The notes below the pieces were generated by a model. That model saw only the letters and a program-made list of their open reading frames with translations, had not been told where the DNA came from and did not search any database. Position numbers and translations under genes: made by a program. From contig JANTQA010000062.1 of NCBI GenBank assembly GCA_027625915.1, positions 186,001 through 250,000 of the forward strand: a stretch of DNA of 64,000 nucleotides. The letters run 5' to 3'. The DNA comes from Anaeramoeba flamelloides (Eukaryota > Metamonada > Anaeramoebidae). Below, one piece after another: positions 11,040 through 22,340 of this stretch (position 1 is its first letter; each line of letters starts with the position of its first letter).

Positions 11040-11568
11040 AACTAAATTCCAAAAATTTGGACACAGTTCAAACAGTTGATAGAATAACAATACCCCACTT
11101 TACTTTCAATTTGGAAATAATTTTGATTTTACAAACGATTTCATTTTTTGTCGTTTTTGTTTTATTTTTATTTCTATTTTTCGAGTTACATAATCTGTTT
11201 CGTTAGATCTGGATTTTTTTTTCCTTGGTTGAGAGAAGGTTAGTGTTGATTTTTTAAATAGAAAAACTCAGATGAAATTAGTAGATAGTATCTTATCATT
11301 TGATTGATCAACAATTGTTGGTGAAATTTCAGCCTATTTAATAATAGATTTTTTGTTCTGCTCGTTTCATTATTTAGGACATACTAATTTTTATTTTTTT
11401 AGTCTTAAATTTTTTTCCTTAATTTAGATAAAAATGATTACTTATAAATACATTAATACTCAGTTAGTTAAATGTGGGTTTATATTACTTTTAGAAAATA
11501 TAATAAAATCATTTTTTTTTTTTTTGTCGATTTTTTGTTTTGGGTATCCAAATTTTTGGAATGGGGTT
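11040..11568 (+). mobile_element. Non-autonomous Tc1/mariner-type element
   Basis: Ends AACTAAATTCCAAAAATTTG at 11040 and CAAATTTTTGGAATGGGGTT at 11568 match the terminal repeats of the 9918-10953 element and are flanked by TA. The 529-bp interior has no transposase. It is shared, in inverted orientation, with the copy at 25259-25786, for example GTATCTTATCATTTGATTGA against its reverse complement at 25520-25550. Confidence 0.7.
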
Positions 11569-11749
11569 TAGTTTTCTTGTATTAGTAAAAAAAATTTCAA
11601 GAATTTTAGAAAAAAATCTATATTTCAGAACAAATTGATGATGTAATTCTCAATCTGAAGACTTTAAAGTTGTAAAATATATTTCTTCAATTTATTTCAA
11701 AATCTAGAAAAACTGTTAAAAAAATATATTTTTTAAAAAATTAGATAAT

Positions 11750-11905
11750 AGTTTTTTTTTTTATTTCGAAGTGGGGGAATTTATTTCCTCTTCCAGCCGT
11801 TATGTTTTTTTTAATTCAAGAAATAAACCCTAAATTTACTTAATTTTCGGTTTATTTCTGAAATTAAAAAAAAAACCTAGGAACCCCACGGCACTTGACC
11901 CAACT
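11750..11905. repeat. LINE 3' end plus hairpin module A
   Basis: ATTTCGAAGTGGGGGAATTT matches the LINE 3' end. It is followed by a palindrome (TTTAATTCAAGAAATAAACC against GGTTTATTTCTGAAATTAAA) and then CCCACGGCACTTGACC, the same order as at 3.5 kb and 29.1 kb. Confidence 0.6.
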
Positions 11906-11924
11906 TTCCCTAATTTTTAAACTT

Positions 11925-12085
11925 TTTTTTAGAAATTTTAATAATTATAATTTCCATTATCATTAATCAATGATAAGATGAATAATGATTATCTATTTTG
12001 AATTATATCAAATTATTATTCTATAAAATTAGATAATTAACTTTGATATTATTTTAAAAAATATTTTTTTTGGATATTAGTTAAA
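11925..12085 (-). mobile_element. LINE 3' fragment, decayed
   Basis: TTTCCATTATCATTAATCAA and the following AT-rich stretch align with the LINE tail region seen at 32.68-32.83 kb. No frame survives. Confidence 0.5.
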
Positions 12086-13555
12086 TATTGAACACAAAAC
12101 TAAATATTGTTTCAGTTAAAGGGGCAATTTTTTTTTCCAAAAATCAATTATTGTTGGTAATTGACATTTGAAAAATTAGTAAAAAATAAGTAGAATAATA
12201 CACACAAAGAAATAGTTGATATCCTTATGAAGTAAATCTAAGGAATCAATCGATTTTCTTAAAAAATTGAAAAAATAATTTTATTGAAGTGTGGTAATTA
12301 GACAAAAAACAATTTTTATTTTGATCTTCAATTGCAGATCATGAAAAATTCCCATATATTTCAATTGTATTTGTCAGCAATCATTTCCATAGTTTTAAAT
12401 TACATTAAAATTGCCCTTTTTTCACCAAGTGAATATCGATCTTTCTAATGAAAAAAAAATTGATAATGAATTATTTGTTAATAAAAAAAAAAAAGTTTAT
12501 ATGTGAAAAAATGATTTTAATTGTGAAATTTTGAAAAATACATTTTTTTCTTATATATTTATTCAAAACCTTTCTACACACGTAATTAATGCATTGCAAC
12601 TGATCACTTTTTAACTTTAAAATAATTTCGTTTCAGAGAAAGTTAACAAAAATAATTAATTTTTTTTTTTTTGATTATTTAGAATTACTATTTGTTATTT
12701 ATTTCTTTTGATAAGTTGTTTTTACTGTTCCTCTTTATGAGTTTATAGGGTTTTTTTTTTCTGGGGGGGGGAGGGGGGGAGGGGGGGGGGGCAAAATAGA
12801 TAAAAAATCATTATCAAAATTGATAGGCTCTTTCATGATTAACCTAACCAAACTTGTTCATGATCAGATCTTTAACAGAATTTGGTTTAATTAGATTATG
12901 TATAAATTTGATTGAAGAAAATTGTGTAATAATATACTTTCAAAACTAACCAAAATTAAACGACATTTTATACAATATTTTGAGTCAACACTTGGACTGT
13001 GTAAATGAAATTCATTCAGTTCGTTATATTGAGATTTTGCAATAACAAGATTTGGGAAACTTGTAAAAAAAAATTAAGTAATAAAAAACAATAATACTAA
13101 CAGAAAAGAAATATTTGAAATTTAAATTATTTTTCTTAAAAAAAACAGAACTTTATACAGGTACATTACCAATAATATTCTAAATTAAAATTGAATAAAG
13201 TAAATTATTACATTTGATATATAGTTCGTTCAAATATTTTGATATCTTTTTTAAAAAAAAAATTATGCTTTGGATCTTTAAAAGTAACCAAAAAATGAAA
13301 CAGCCACCAACCAATTCAAAACTTAAGATGACAAATAAAATATTTAATAAAATTTATTCTTTCAATTATAGGTAATTTTTCTACTCTTGTTTAATTCCTT
13401 GCTTTTCTTGCTTTTCTTTCTTTTACTTGGCTATGTTTAGAAATATTTTTTTCATTTCATTTTTTGGATTCTTAAAGAAAAGATATCTTTTGAGTAATAA
13501 TTTTGTCAATATTATACCCACAAGAAAAAAATATCGATACAATTTTTGAGTTTCT
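12086..13555. other. AT-rich spacer with a G-tract, no gene seen
   Basis: Apart from the G-tract at 12763-12791, nothing supported: short frames, A/T runs, no recognisable repeats. Confidence 0.5.
12763..12791 (+). repeat. G-tract (G9-A-G7-A-G11), quadruplex candidate
   Basis: 27 of 29 bases are G, directly after a T-run at 12751-12760, in sequence that is otherwise roughly three-quarters A/T. Enough consecutive G for an intramolecular four-stranded structure. No gene is nearby (nearest confident gene is over 3 kb away). Confidence 0.9.
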
Positions 13556-13745
13556 GTAGAGTGCACCCAAATGCAGTCAAGTGCCTAATTTTCCCAGAAT
13601 TCCAAAGAATAGAGTAAAATCTTTGATTTTACTCAAATATTTTAAATTTTGGAAAAGATAATTGTTTTTTTTTTTATTTTTGAGAATAATCAAGAAAAGT
13701 TTGAATTTTTTTTTTAATTTTTCCAATGAAAGAAAATAAATACAA
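13556..13745. repeat. Hairpin module B with GGCACTT-type flank
   Basis: TAGAGTGCACCCAAATGCAG and TCAAGTGCC lead into CCCAGAATTCCAAAGAATAG, paired with ATATTTTAAATTTTGGAAAA around a TCTTTGATTTTACTC loop. Same module as in the 3.5-5.2 kb cluster, in the same order. Confidence 0.55.
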
Positions 13746-13754
13746 CCAGTTAGT

Positions 13755-14225
13755 AATTTTATAAATTATCTCTCCTCAATAATAATAAAATAAAACTTGA
13801 GGTTTTTTTCTTAAATAATTTTTGATCCTATATGACAATTTCATTTATTTATATTGTGATTAAACCCAATAATTTTTCAATAATTTTGACCTTTCCATCG
13901 AGAGCTATTGTATATTAAATTTTCTATGAATTTATTTTAGATTTAAGTCTACTTAAGTTTTCTATTTCTCAATTAATATATTCTTTTTTTTTTTTTTTTA
14001 TGAAACTTTTCTATTTTTAGATATGTGCTCAAAACCAAGAATTTATATATGAATTTTTGAGTTTATACCCTCTTTTATATCTTTAAATTCTTATATGGCC
14101 AAATTTTTAACTTTTGTTTACAAAAATATTCTTCGAAAAAATAGTATCGATTTTTAAAAATTTTGTTACTTTTTTATTCATCCAAAAATCAATTGAGTTA
14201 AAATTTTTTTTGTGAAAAATTAAAG
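13755..14225 (-). mobile_element. LINE fragment, decayed
   Basis: Collinear with 33060-33405. Shared segments include TTTCCATCGAGAGCTATT, TTTCTCAATTAATATATTC, GATATGTGCTCAAAACCAAG and TTTTTAAAAATTTTGTTACT. It covers the stretch encoding the region just before the C-terminal zinc knuckle, with many stops. Confidence 0.65.
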
Positions 14226-16133
14226 ATGACAAATCAATAAAATTATTGGATAATGGATATTGATTTGAAGATCTGTAATTTTATTTAATTAAATGATTAT
14301 TGTTGGCTAAAAAGTTGTTTGATTTCTTAAAAATTAATTTTTTTTTTTTCAAGTTTTTTTGTATAAAAATTTAACTTTTTCAAGTTTAATTCCTTAATAT
14401 TAATTACTCAGAGTTAGTTTAATTTCAAAGTATTATCAACTTTGAGATTAATTTCAAATTATTCGATAATTTTATATAAATTAATATAAACTTGTTATCA
14501 ATTTTTGGAATAGTTACTACCATTAATTAAATGTAAGTGATCTGCATAAATTTGAAAAGGATTATCTACATCTTTTATTGTTTTTTCAAAGAGAAATGGC
14601 TGATAAATCCAAATTACACTATCTTTATCGATAAGTTAATTTATTTAAATTTTATTAGCTTAACTATCATACTGTTAATGATTAGAACTAATATGATAAC
14701 ATTTGTTAAAACATGAAGAGAAAAATTCAATTTCTAAGTAAAATCAAGAAAAGGAAAAAAGAAAACACCAGAAATAAAATAAAGTAAAAATTTAATTCAG
14801 AAGATTTTTTTGGCATCTTGTGCGTTGACTTGGATGATAATTCTTTCCTTTTAGGTAAACAATTTATGGATCTTTTTCATGATTTATTTTAATAAAAATA
14901 TATAAATATTGGACCAACATTATCTCAAATGAAACGGTTAACATATTTTAGTTTACTTTAGAACCTTTTAGATCAGGTAAATCTATAGAGTAACCGTTTT
15001 TAAGAAAAAGAATTTGTTTTTCGAATTTTATTTTTTTTTTGTATGATCTTTCTTATGTTTTTTTTTTTTCTTTCTTTCATAGACATTTATATATAAATTC
15101 TCTTCCATAATTTTGAACAGACCCAAAATCACAAAGAGGAAAATAAAATCACTATTTTTAGTATTTTTCTCACCTGAATATTCAAATTTTATCAATCGAC
15201 AGAGGAAGACAGTAATAATGTTATTATTTTTCCGGGATCTAGGCTAAAAAAATGACAGAAAATAACACACCTACAAATAAATTATTGATAACTTATACTG
15301 TAGACTGGATTCTTTATTAACTCTTTCTCTTTCGTTTACAAAGGTTTATGAAAACGGAAAATTTATTTTTTGTTAATAATGATAACTTGTGGACTTAATT
15401 TGAAGACTCTAAAAGTTATGAAAATTAAAGAATCATGTACTAAGTAAAAATTAGGGATTTTGCTTAGATCAATGATAACTAGTTATCATAAATTTTGAAA
15501 AATAATTATTATTGGATAGTCTTGAAATCATCTGACTCGTTTAATTTGAGTACTTAGAGTACATTTTGAAAACAAAAATAAATTATTAGCAGTATTCGAG
15601 AATAAAATGATTAAAATGAAGGAATTTGCATTATTAATAGTCTCAGTTAAAATCATTCATCAGAAAAAAGTTGTAAGAATTTTTTTTACTATTCTGACGA
15701 ATAATAAAAACAAAGCGTATTATCAATGAAAAAACTTATTATTAAACCTGTGAAGAAGTTGAAATGTTAGAAGATGTATTCACCTCATTTGACTTAATAA
15801 TCTATATAGAGCAAGAATAAGAAACTCACCAAATACATTTGAAATTACAAATGAGAAATAAAATGAAGATAAATCAAAAAACAAAGAAAAAGAAAAAAAG
15901 TAATTAGAAAGAAGAATACAAGAAGAAGAAGAAGTATAAAAATTAGAAACTGTGAATATCTACAATTTAAATAGAATTATTTTATATTTTTATTCTTTCT
16001 TTTTTTGAAAAATAAACTTTTTGAAAATAAAAGATTAGTTTTTCATTTTTTTTTGTTTAGTGCTATTTTTTTTTATTGATTAATGATAACTTTGATAACT
16101 TTCAACCTATCAAATTATAACTCTTTCAATTTG
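14226..16133. other. AT-rich spacer, no gene seen
   Basis: No supported frames. A small GAA/AGA-rich patch lies near 15905-15935. Confidence 0.5.
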
Positions 16134-16232
16134 TATAAAATCGAAAAAATAAGCTTATTAGAATTCCCTCTGAGTGATATTAAAAATATCACCCCTCGAA
16201 AATTTTAATAAGCTTAATTTTTCGATTTTATC
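16134..16232. mobile_element. 99-bp foldback repeat (hairpin)
   Basis: Arm TATAAAATCGAAAAAATAAG with AGCTTATTAGAATTCC at 16134-16167 pairs with AATTTTAATAAGCTTAATTT and TTCGATTTTAT up to 16231. The loop contains a second perfect palindrome, GTGATATTAAAAATATCAC. Looks like a miniature foldback element lying about 420 bases upstream of the HSPA12-like start. Confidence 0.6.
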
Positions 16233-16652
16233 CAAATAACGCCAGTTATTTAGTTTAATTATTTTTATAGAAATAAAAAAGAAAAAATATTAATTGGTTT
16301 GTTGAAAATGTAGAATGGAGTGGAATGAAAAATTGTACTATTAAATTTGAAGATATTTCACGCACAGTTGTTGACTGATCAAATGCTAGATATGATCAAC
16401 TCATTGTATGTGATTTTTCTTCATTCATTTAACTCAACATCAACCTAATTATAATCCTTGGATTAAATTTTTTTCTTATCAGACGAAAACAATTATTTAA
16501 CTTGAAAAATGATATGAAAACAAAACAATTAATGCAAAGGAATGATAAAAATAGATGATAAAAAACATGATTTACACTTTCTTAAGAGACTCTCACCAGA
16601 ATCAATTTTTTTCATTTTTTTTTCCTTTTTATTTTCCAAAATTTTCTTTCTT

Positions 16653-19109
16653 ATGTCTTCTTCGACAAAATTTCTTGTAAGTATTGACTTTGGATCAAAA
16701 AAAACTGGGTATGGGTATTGTAAAATGGTCACAAAGAGAAACACAATTTTGAATTCGGACAAAATAAAAACCCAGAACAAATTCCCAACTTCAATCCTTT
16801 ATGATTGGGATCAAAAAAAGTCAAAACCACGAAGCATTGGAAACGAATCTTTTCTTGAGTACTGCGATTGGTTACAAAAACAGGAGCAAAAGCAAAAGCA
16901 AAATCAAAATCACCAACGAGACGAAAGAGTGCTCACAAAACACTTCTTCCAAGATTTAAAACAACCTTTTTATCGAAACAAACAGAATATATACTCCGAA
17001 AGTGGTAGGAAATTTCAATTAGAAGGTGTTATTATTGATTATTTCACTCTGTTGGTCCAGAAAATCATAACGACTTTGAACAACGAATATGAAAATGGCG
17101 AAGAACTGAAAAAAAAAAATATCACTTGGATCTTGACAGTTCCTACGAACACACCAAGTTCCATTGTCTTCAAATTAAGAAAAATAGCATACAAATCTAA
17201 AATGATCCTTTCAAAGACCAATTATAGTAATTTAAAAATAATTACAGATTCACTTGCAAGTACATTATGTGTTATTAACAGAAAGCTAAAAAATCTAGAA
17301 AAAGAAAAAGTAAAGAACAAACAAAATACAAGCAATGTCTCAGAAAAACAGCAAACAAGTAACACAAATGAGACAAATGCTTTAAATTTCGGTCTTATTG
17401 ATTTTGGTCCATATGCGATCAGAGCATGCCAGGCAAAATATCATCCAAAAACAAAGGAAAGACGATTACAGGGAAGCAATATTTACTTAGAAAAACACAC
17501 AATTCAAATTGTTTCAGATAAATCACTTTCTTATAGCCCTGTTAACTTTGATGACTATTTTTTTAATTATATTGAAATGCATTTAAAAATACCCACCAAC
17601 ACCAAGAAAAATACGAAAAAAAAAAACAATACCAATAACACCAATAAACATCATGATGAGAAGCAAAAATTTCAAAAACTTAATCAATTACGATTTACCA
17701 ACTTTTCTGAGTACAAATCAATTGTACAGCAATGGGAAGATCATAAAAGTGACATTCGTAATGAATCTTTTCGACAAGATAAATTTATAAGTTTTAAAAT
17801 AGATCCAAAATGGAAAAAAAACAATAAGGAAATAATTACCAACCAAAAAGATTTTTTCTTCTACACGGAACAAAAAAAGTTACTAGACGATTATAGTAGC
17901 AATATAGTCCATACAATTGAAAAAAAGGAAACCAATCAAACAATTATTATACCATTTAAATTAATTCAATTATGGATCTTAGATTCTTTTGATCGCACAT
18001 TTCCACAAAAGCAAAAAAATAAGTTTCCTCCAATCCTTAAGCCCTCTTATGGTTTGAGTAATAATACTAATAAGGATAAGAAAAGGAAGAATAATAAGAA
18101 GAATAAGAAAAATAATAAAAATAAGAAGGATGAGTACCAACACAATAATAATAAGGTGTTGGAAAATAATAACAACAAGAATAATAATAATAACGAGAAT
18201 GATAACCCGAAGAAGAATAAGAATAAGAAAAATGGTAATAATAAGAATCCTAAAAAAAATAAGAAGAATAAGAAGAAGAATAAGAAGAATCATAATCAAA
18301 ATAAGAATAAGAATAATGTTAAGAATAAGAATAATAAGAATACACACACAAATCTCAATAATTCTAAAATAAGTAACAAACCTTCAAATTTACTTTATTT
18401 AACTGGTGATCTTTCAACAATACCATCTTATGTATCCTATTTAATGAACTTGGTCCCAAATAATCCAAAATTTTGGGTTTATCAAGATGAAGAAACAGCT
18501 AATATTACAAATCTTGATCGATCTACAATTCTAAAGAAAGTGAATAAAAAAAAAAAAAATTATGTAATGAAAGGTGCAATTATATATGGTATTGTTCCAG
18601 ATGTAATTTCTCATCAGAAAACAAATTTAACATATGGAATTAAAATTTCAACAAATAAAAATCAAAAGAGAAATCAAAAGAACAATAGAAATAAAAATCC
18701 AAATAATGAAAAAAAAAAAAAACTTTCGAATAAATCCAAACAATCTTACTTTTCACCAATAATATTTAAAGATAATATCATTAATTTACAAAATCCAATA
18801 AAAGGCATTTTCCAGATCAATAAACCACTTAAAAATAATTTAAATATCCAGTTATGCGAAACATCAAACAAATTAAGAGAAAAGATTGAAATCATACCTG
18901 ATAATAAAATCAATGCCATATGTGAATATAAATTTAAGTTTACTAAAAATCCTTTTAAATATAATGCAAATGAAAAACTTAATAATTTGATTTTTATTCA
19001 GTTCCATTATTTTGGAGAAGAAAAAATTATTTCAATAAAGCCATTAACAAAATTTAAAAACTATTTCCCAGACAAAATTCAATTCAGCAAAAATATTATA
19101 ATAGATTAA
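16653..19109 (+). CDS. HSPA12-like divergent Hsp70-family ATPase
   Basis: The frame is open from 16542, but the start is placed at 16653 (MSSSTKFLVSIDFGSKKTGYGY), where family homology begins; upstream codons are Phe-rich leader. That gives about 818 residues. Actin/Hsp70-fold landmarks in HSPA12 order are the phosphate-1 loop IDFGSKKTGYGY, then KNITWILTVPTNTPSSIVFK (HSPA12 WVITVPAIW region) and LKIITDSLASTLCV (EPEAA region). Next come FGLIDFGPYAIRACQAKY at the phosphate-2 position, LYLTGDLSTIPSYVSYLMN (VGGFGESPYL region) and MKGAIIYGIVPDVI...LTYGI (VLKGAVLFG...TYGI). The phosphate-2 loop lacks the usual D-x-GGG-T glycines, so ATP hydrolysis may be lost. A roughly 110-residue Asn/Lys tract (about 18040-18370) is inserted before the last ATPase segment. 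It lacks a canonical Hsp70 peptide-binding domain, like HSPA12. Confidence 0.82.
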   Translation: MSSSTKFLVSIDFGSKKTGYGYCKMVTKRNTILNSDKIKTQNKFPTSILYDWDQKKSKPRSIGNESFLEYCDWLQKQEQKQKQNQNHQRDERVLTKHFFQDLKQPFYRNKQNIYSESGRKFQLEGVIIDYFTLLVQKIITTLNNEYENGEELKKKNITWILTVPTNTPSSIVFKLRKIAYKSKMILSKTNYSNLKIITDSLASTLCVINRKLKNLEKEKVKNKQNTSNVSEKQQTSNTNETNALNFGLIDFGPYAIRACQAKYHPKTKERRLQGSNIYLEKHTIQIVSDKSLSYSPVNFDDYFFNYIEMHLKIPTNTKKNTKKKNNTNNTNKHHDEKQKFQKLNQLRFTNFSEYKSIVQQWEDHKSDIRNESFRQDKFISFKIDPKWKKNNKEIITNQKDFFFYTEQKKLLDDYSSNIVHTIEKKETNQTIIIPFKLIQLWILDSFDRTFPQKQKNKFPPILKPSYGLSNNTNKDKKRKNNKKNKKNNKNKKDEYQHNNNKVLENNNNKNNNNNENDNPKKNKNKKNGNNKNPKKNKKNKKKNKKNHNQNKNKNNVKNKNNKNTHTNLNNSKISNKPSNLLYLTGDLSTIPSYVSYLMNLVPNNPKFWVYQDEETANITNLDRSTILKKVNKKKKNYVMKGAIIYGIVPDVISHQKTNLTYGIKISTNKNQKRNQKNNRNKNPNNEKKKKLSNKSKQSYFSPIIFKDNIINLQNPIKGIFQINKPLKNNLNIQLCETSNKLREKIEIIPDNKINAICEYKFKFTKNPFKYNANEKLNNLIFIQFHYFGEEKIISIKPLTKFKNYFPDKIQFSKNIIID

Positions 19110-19254
19110 GAATAATTTGTAGGTATTTTTTAGAAATTTTTAAATTTTTAATAAATTCATAATAAAATAATTTTGAATAAAATTACTAATATTTAAACCA
19201 AGGTGTATTATTCATTTATATTATGGAATTAGTTATTTTCAATTTATGACTAAA

Positions 19255-19623
19255 AAAATTTTGACTCATTTAATGTTTGGATAAATAAAAAAGTAAAATT
19301 ATTTTTAAATTTCAATCAATATTCTTCCAAGAATAATTTATAAAACTGAAGCAAAAACTTGGCCAAGCCAGAATTCCAAATTACAAAAGAAGATATGAAC
19401 TCAAAAAAGAAATTAGAAACTCTTAGGGTTTGGACACATTTCAAAAAAAATTCAAAATTTTCAAAAAAAGACAATAAAAATAATAATTTGGAAGTTGATA
19501 ACTTAAAATTATTAGAATATAAATCTAAACCATTTTTTAGAAACTCTAATAATCAATGTAGATAGATGGAAAGTTCAAGAATTTTTACAAATTATTCGGT
19601 ATAATAACAATATCAATAAACAG
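19255..19623 (+). mobile_element. LINE fragment on the plus strand, decayed
   Basis: Encodes scraps collinear with the 33-kb LINE. GTTTGGATAAATAAAAAAGT near 19276 is followed by a frame with KKLETLRVWTHFKKNSKFSK (LINE copy: NKLEILGFEHISKNLKFSKK). After a stop and frame change comes WKVQEFLQIIRYNNNINKQ (LINE copy: WKGQEYLKIIRYNNNINKQ). It is cut off at 19623 by the hairpin repeat. Confidence 0.75.
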
Positions 19624-20035
19624 TAGTGTTGTCAAGTGCCACCAAGTACAGAGGGTTTTTTCATTCTGTTTTATTAAGATAATATATTGATTTCCGTTAG
19701 GTTTTTATGAGTTTTCTATTTATTTGTGAAGTGTTCTAGGTTTTTTTGAGGTTTTCTATTTTACTTGGAAAATCAATAGATTTTCTCTTGATTTTTTTTT
19801 TTTACTTTTCGAAATAAACCGAAAATTTATTAAAATTTTCTGTTTATTTCAAAAAGTAAAAAAAACCTAGAACACTTCACAAATAAATAAAAAACTCAAA
19901 AAAACCTAGAACACTTTACAAAATAAACATAAAACTAAAGAAAAAATGAATATAATTTTATAGAATTCAAAAGATTGGTATAAGATCTTTGATTTTTCTC
20001 TATTCTTTAAATTTGTGTAAAAAACTATATAATTT
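19624..20035. repeat. Hairpin modules A and B
   Basis: AGTGTTGTCAAGTGCCACCA leads into TTTACTTTTCGAAATAAACC against TTATTTCAAAAAGTAAAAAA (19798-19866), then AACCTAGAACACTTCACAA. This is followed by a degraded module B (ATAGAATTCAAAAGATTG, loop TCTTTGATTTTTCTC). The A palindrome is nearly identical to that at 58525-58605. Confidence 0.6.
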
Positions 20036-20934
20036 CCAACTTTTTTAGTTTTTTTTTAGTTAATTAAGATGATAATTTTCGAAGACCAATTCCTATTTTT
20101 TTTTTATACTTTTTTTAGCTTTCCATTTTTTATTTTTAAATTCTTTTTTTCCAAAAGGAAGAAATATATTTTTAATCATTTCAAAATAATCAAAATAAAA
20201 GGAAATCAACAACACATTTAACGCTTGTGGGTAATTATTTTGATAAGGTTATAATTATTAAAAGTATGATATTTGATCTCTTTTGAAAGATTTTTTGTTG
20301 TTGATTTTGAAAAACTTAATATAATACCGATCTCCAATTTTTAAAATTGGAAAGGACAGATTTATAACAATTTAGAAGAAAAGATCAAAAAATATTTTCA
20401 AGTTTCAGTGGCATTTTTTACTTTTCTTTTGAACATTGATTTTTATCTTTTGTATTATAAAAAAAAAAATTCTCTTCTGATAGGATAGAAATTTGATTTT
20501 TCGAAGTGATTAGAAAAAATTATTTAAATGAGACAACCAATTTCTATATTTTAAATTTTCACAGTGGAGTTGGAAAAGCTGTATAACTTTTATATTATGT
20601 GAAAATCCTGTTATTAAATAAAACAATTTTTAATAATGAGTTATAAATTTTGGATATTAAAAATAAACCAATAGGTTTATTAAAAAATCAATACATGTTC
20701 TTATTTTAAGGGGGTAAAGTTGTTTTATTTTCCTCATAGATAGAACACCATCGTTATTTTATTTTTCGAGAATCGTGGAGTTAATAAAAAATGTGATTTT
20801 TATAATATTCTAGGAACTTATTAATAACCCGGAATTAATCAAATAAGGCATTATAAAAAATTATTTTTTAGGCAAAATTATCGAATATCAGAAAATAATT
20901 CTTTATAATATCATGCCTATAATATTTATATATA
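20036..20934. other. AT-rich spacer, no gene seen
   Basis: No supported frame; only short palindromic A/T stretches. Confidence 0.5.
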
Positions 20935-21131
20935 CAGTCAGTTCCACTTTTAAAACACCAACCTTCAAAGAAATTTAAGGCACATTAAAAATATCAAATT
21001 AAGGCACAAAATTCAGGATCTAGTAAAATAAATTGTAAAAAAAAACAATTCCAAATTTTGTGCCTTAATTTGAGATTTTTTTGTGCCTTAAATTTCGTTG
21101 AAAGTTTGTGCCTTAAAAGTGGAACTGACTG
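20935..21131. mobile_element. MITE, CAGTCAGTTCC family (copy 1)
   Basis: A 197-bp near-perfect foldback. CAGTCAGTTCCACTTTTAAA at 20935 mirrors TTAAAAGTGGAACTGACTG ending at 21131, and TA flanks both ends. Inside, GGCACA-type units recur on each arm. TA target sites and ends suggest mobilisation by a Tc1/mariner-type transposase not seen in this window. Further copies lie at 47398 and 48645, and a single arm at 43503. Confidence 0.8.
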
Positions 21132-21283
21132 TATATATTAATGTTTGAGTTGAAAAAAACAAGGTTGTACTTATGGATTATTTTTTTTTGTAATTTATTC
21201 ATATTATTTTGTACCTTAGTTGTGAACTTTTAGTATCACAAAAAAATACATAAACAGTATTTTTCTCACAATTAAGGATAAAT

Positions 21284-22097
21284 GTTCTAAATGAATTCCA
21301 AAGATACACTATAAATCCTAACCTTTAATTTTGGTTCAGGTAAATACGCTCTTTAATCCAAAGATTTCAATAATTTTTTTTCAGAAATAGAGTTCCATAA
21401 AAATTTCATTTTTTGTTAAACACAAAATCGACACTAACCAAGAGGTTTAAAAATGTACATATGAAGATATTAATCCTATTAGTTTTTTATTGCAAGTATT
21501 TGAATTAAAAAGGGCGAAAAATGTTCACTTCATTTTCAATTTTTTCTTTTTTGATATATAGATATCGAAACTTCAAATTACCACCAAATTTTTTGAAGAA
21601 CACAATTTATTTAAGAAAAAATACTGAAAAATGAAGTAAAAATTTTTTCCCTTGTAGAATTCAAATTCCAGAAAGTTCATTTCTAAGTTTTTTTGAAATA
21701 ATAACTCTGTAAAATTGAATAATTAATTCATAACTCAACACTAATCTAAACTACTTCTCTATTCAACTGAAATTTATACAAGAACATAAAAAAAATGAAA
21801 ACAACTCCAAAATACAATAATTTTGTAACGAACAAATATGTTCCTGGGTATTTTTTTATCTTTAATTTTTCTGTTTGTGAATCCAGAAATTAAATAAGAA
21901 CCCTGATTCCCGAATAAAAGAATTTTTGTTTTTGTCTCAAAGTTAAGAATTTTCAATCAAACAAAAAATAAGTTAAAAAAACAAAGGAATTATTCAAAAT
22001 ATATTTATTTTAATCTTTGGATTAAAGAACATATTTACTTTTACGAAAATTAAAGGGTAGGATTTATAGTGTATCTTTGGAATTCGTTCAGAATGTA
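21284..22097. mobile_element. 814-bp element with ~80-bp terminal inverted repeats
   Basis: AATTCCAAAGATACACTATA at 21294 continues through AATCCTAACCTTTAATTTTG and CTCTTTAATCCAAAGAT. It is mirrored by ATCTTTGGATTAAAGAACAT (22013) through TATAGTGTATCTTTGGAATT (22083). No transposase frame is visible inside. Target duplication is unclear. Confidence 0.7.
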
Positions 22098-22340
22098 CTT
22101 AATAAAGAATTTCCATAAAAAAAAAAGAAACTTAACTCCACACATAAATATTATACTTTATTCAAGAATTTAATTTCAGATCGTTGAACATTTTTAAAAT
22201 TCAAAAAAGTAATTCACTTTATGTTTTGTATAAAAAGATTGGAAGAAAATGAAAATTAGCGTTCATTTTTCCATTTTTTTTAACACTTATCAACCAGTTT
22301 TTTTTACAAAAAATTAAAATAATAAAAAAACCAAAAAACA

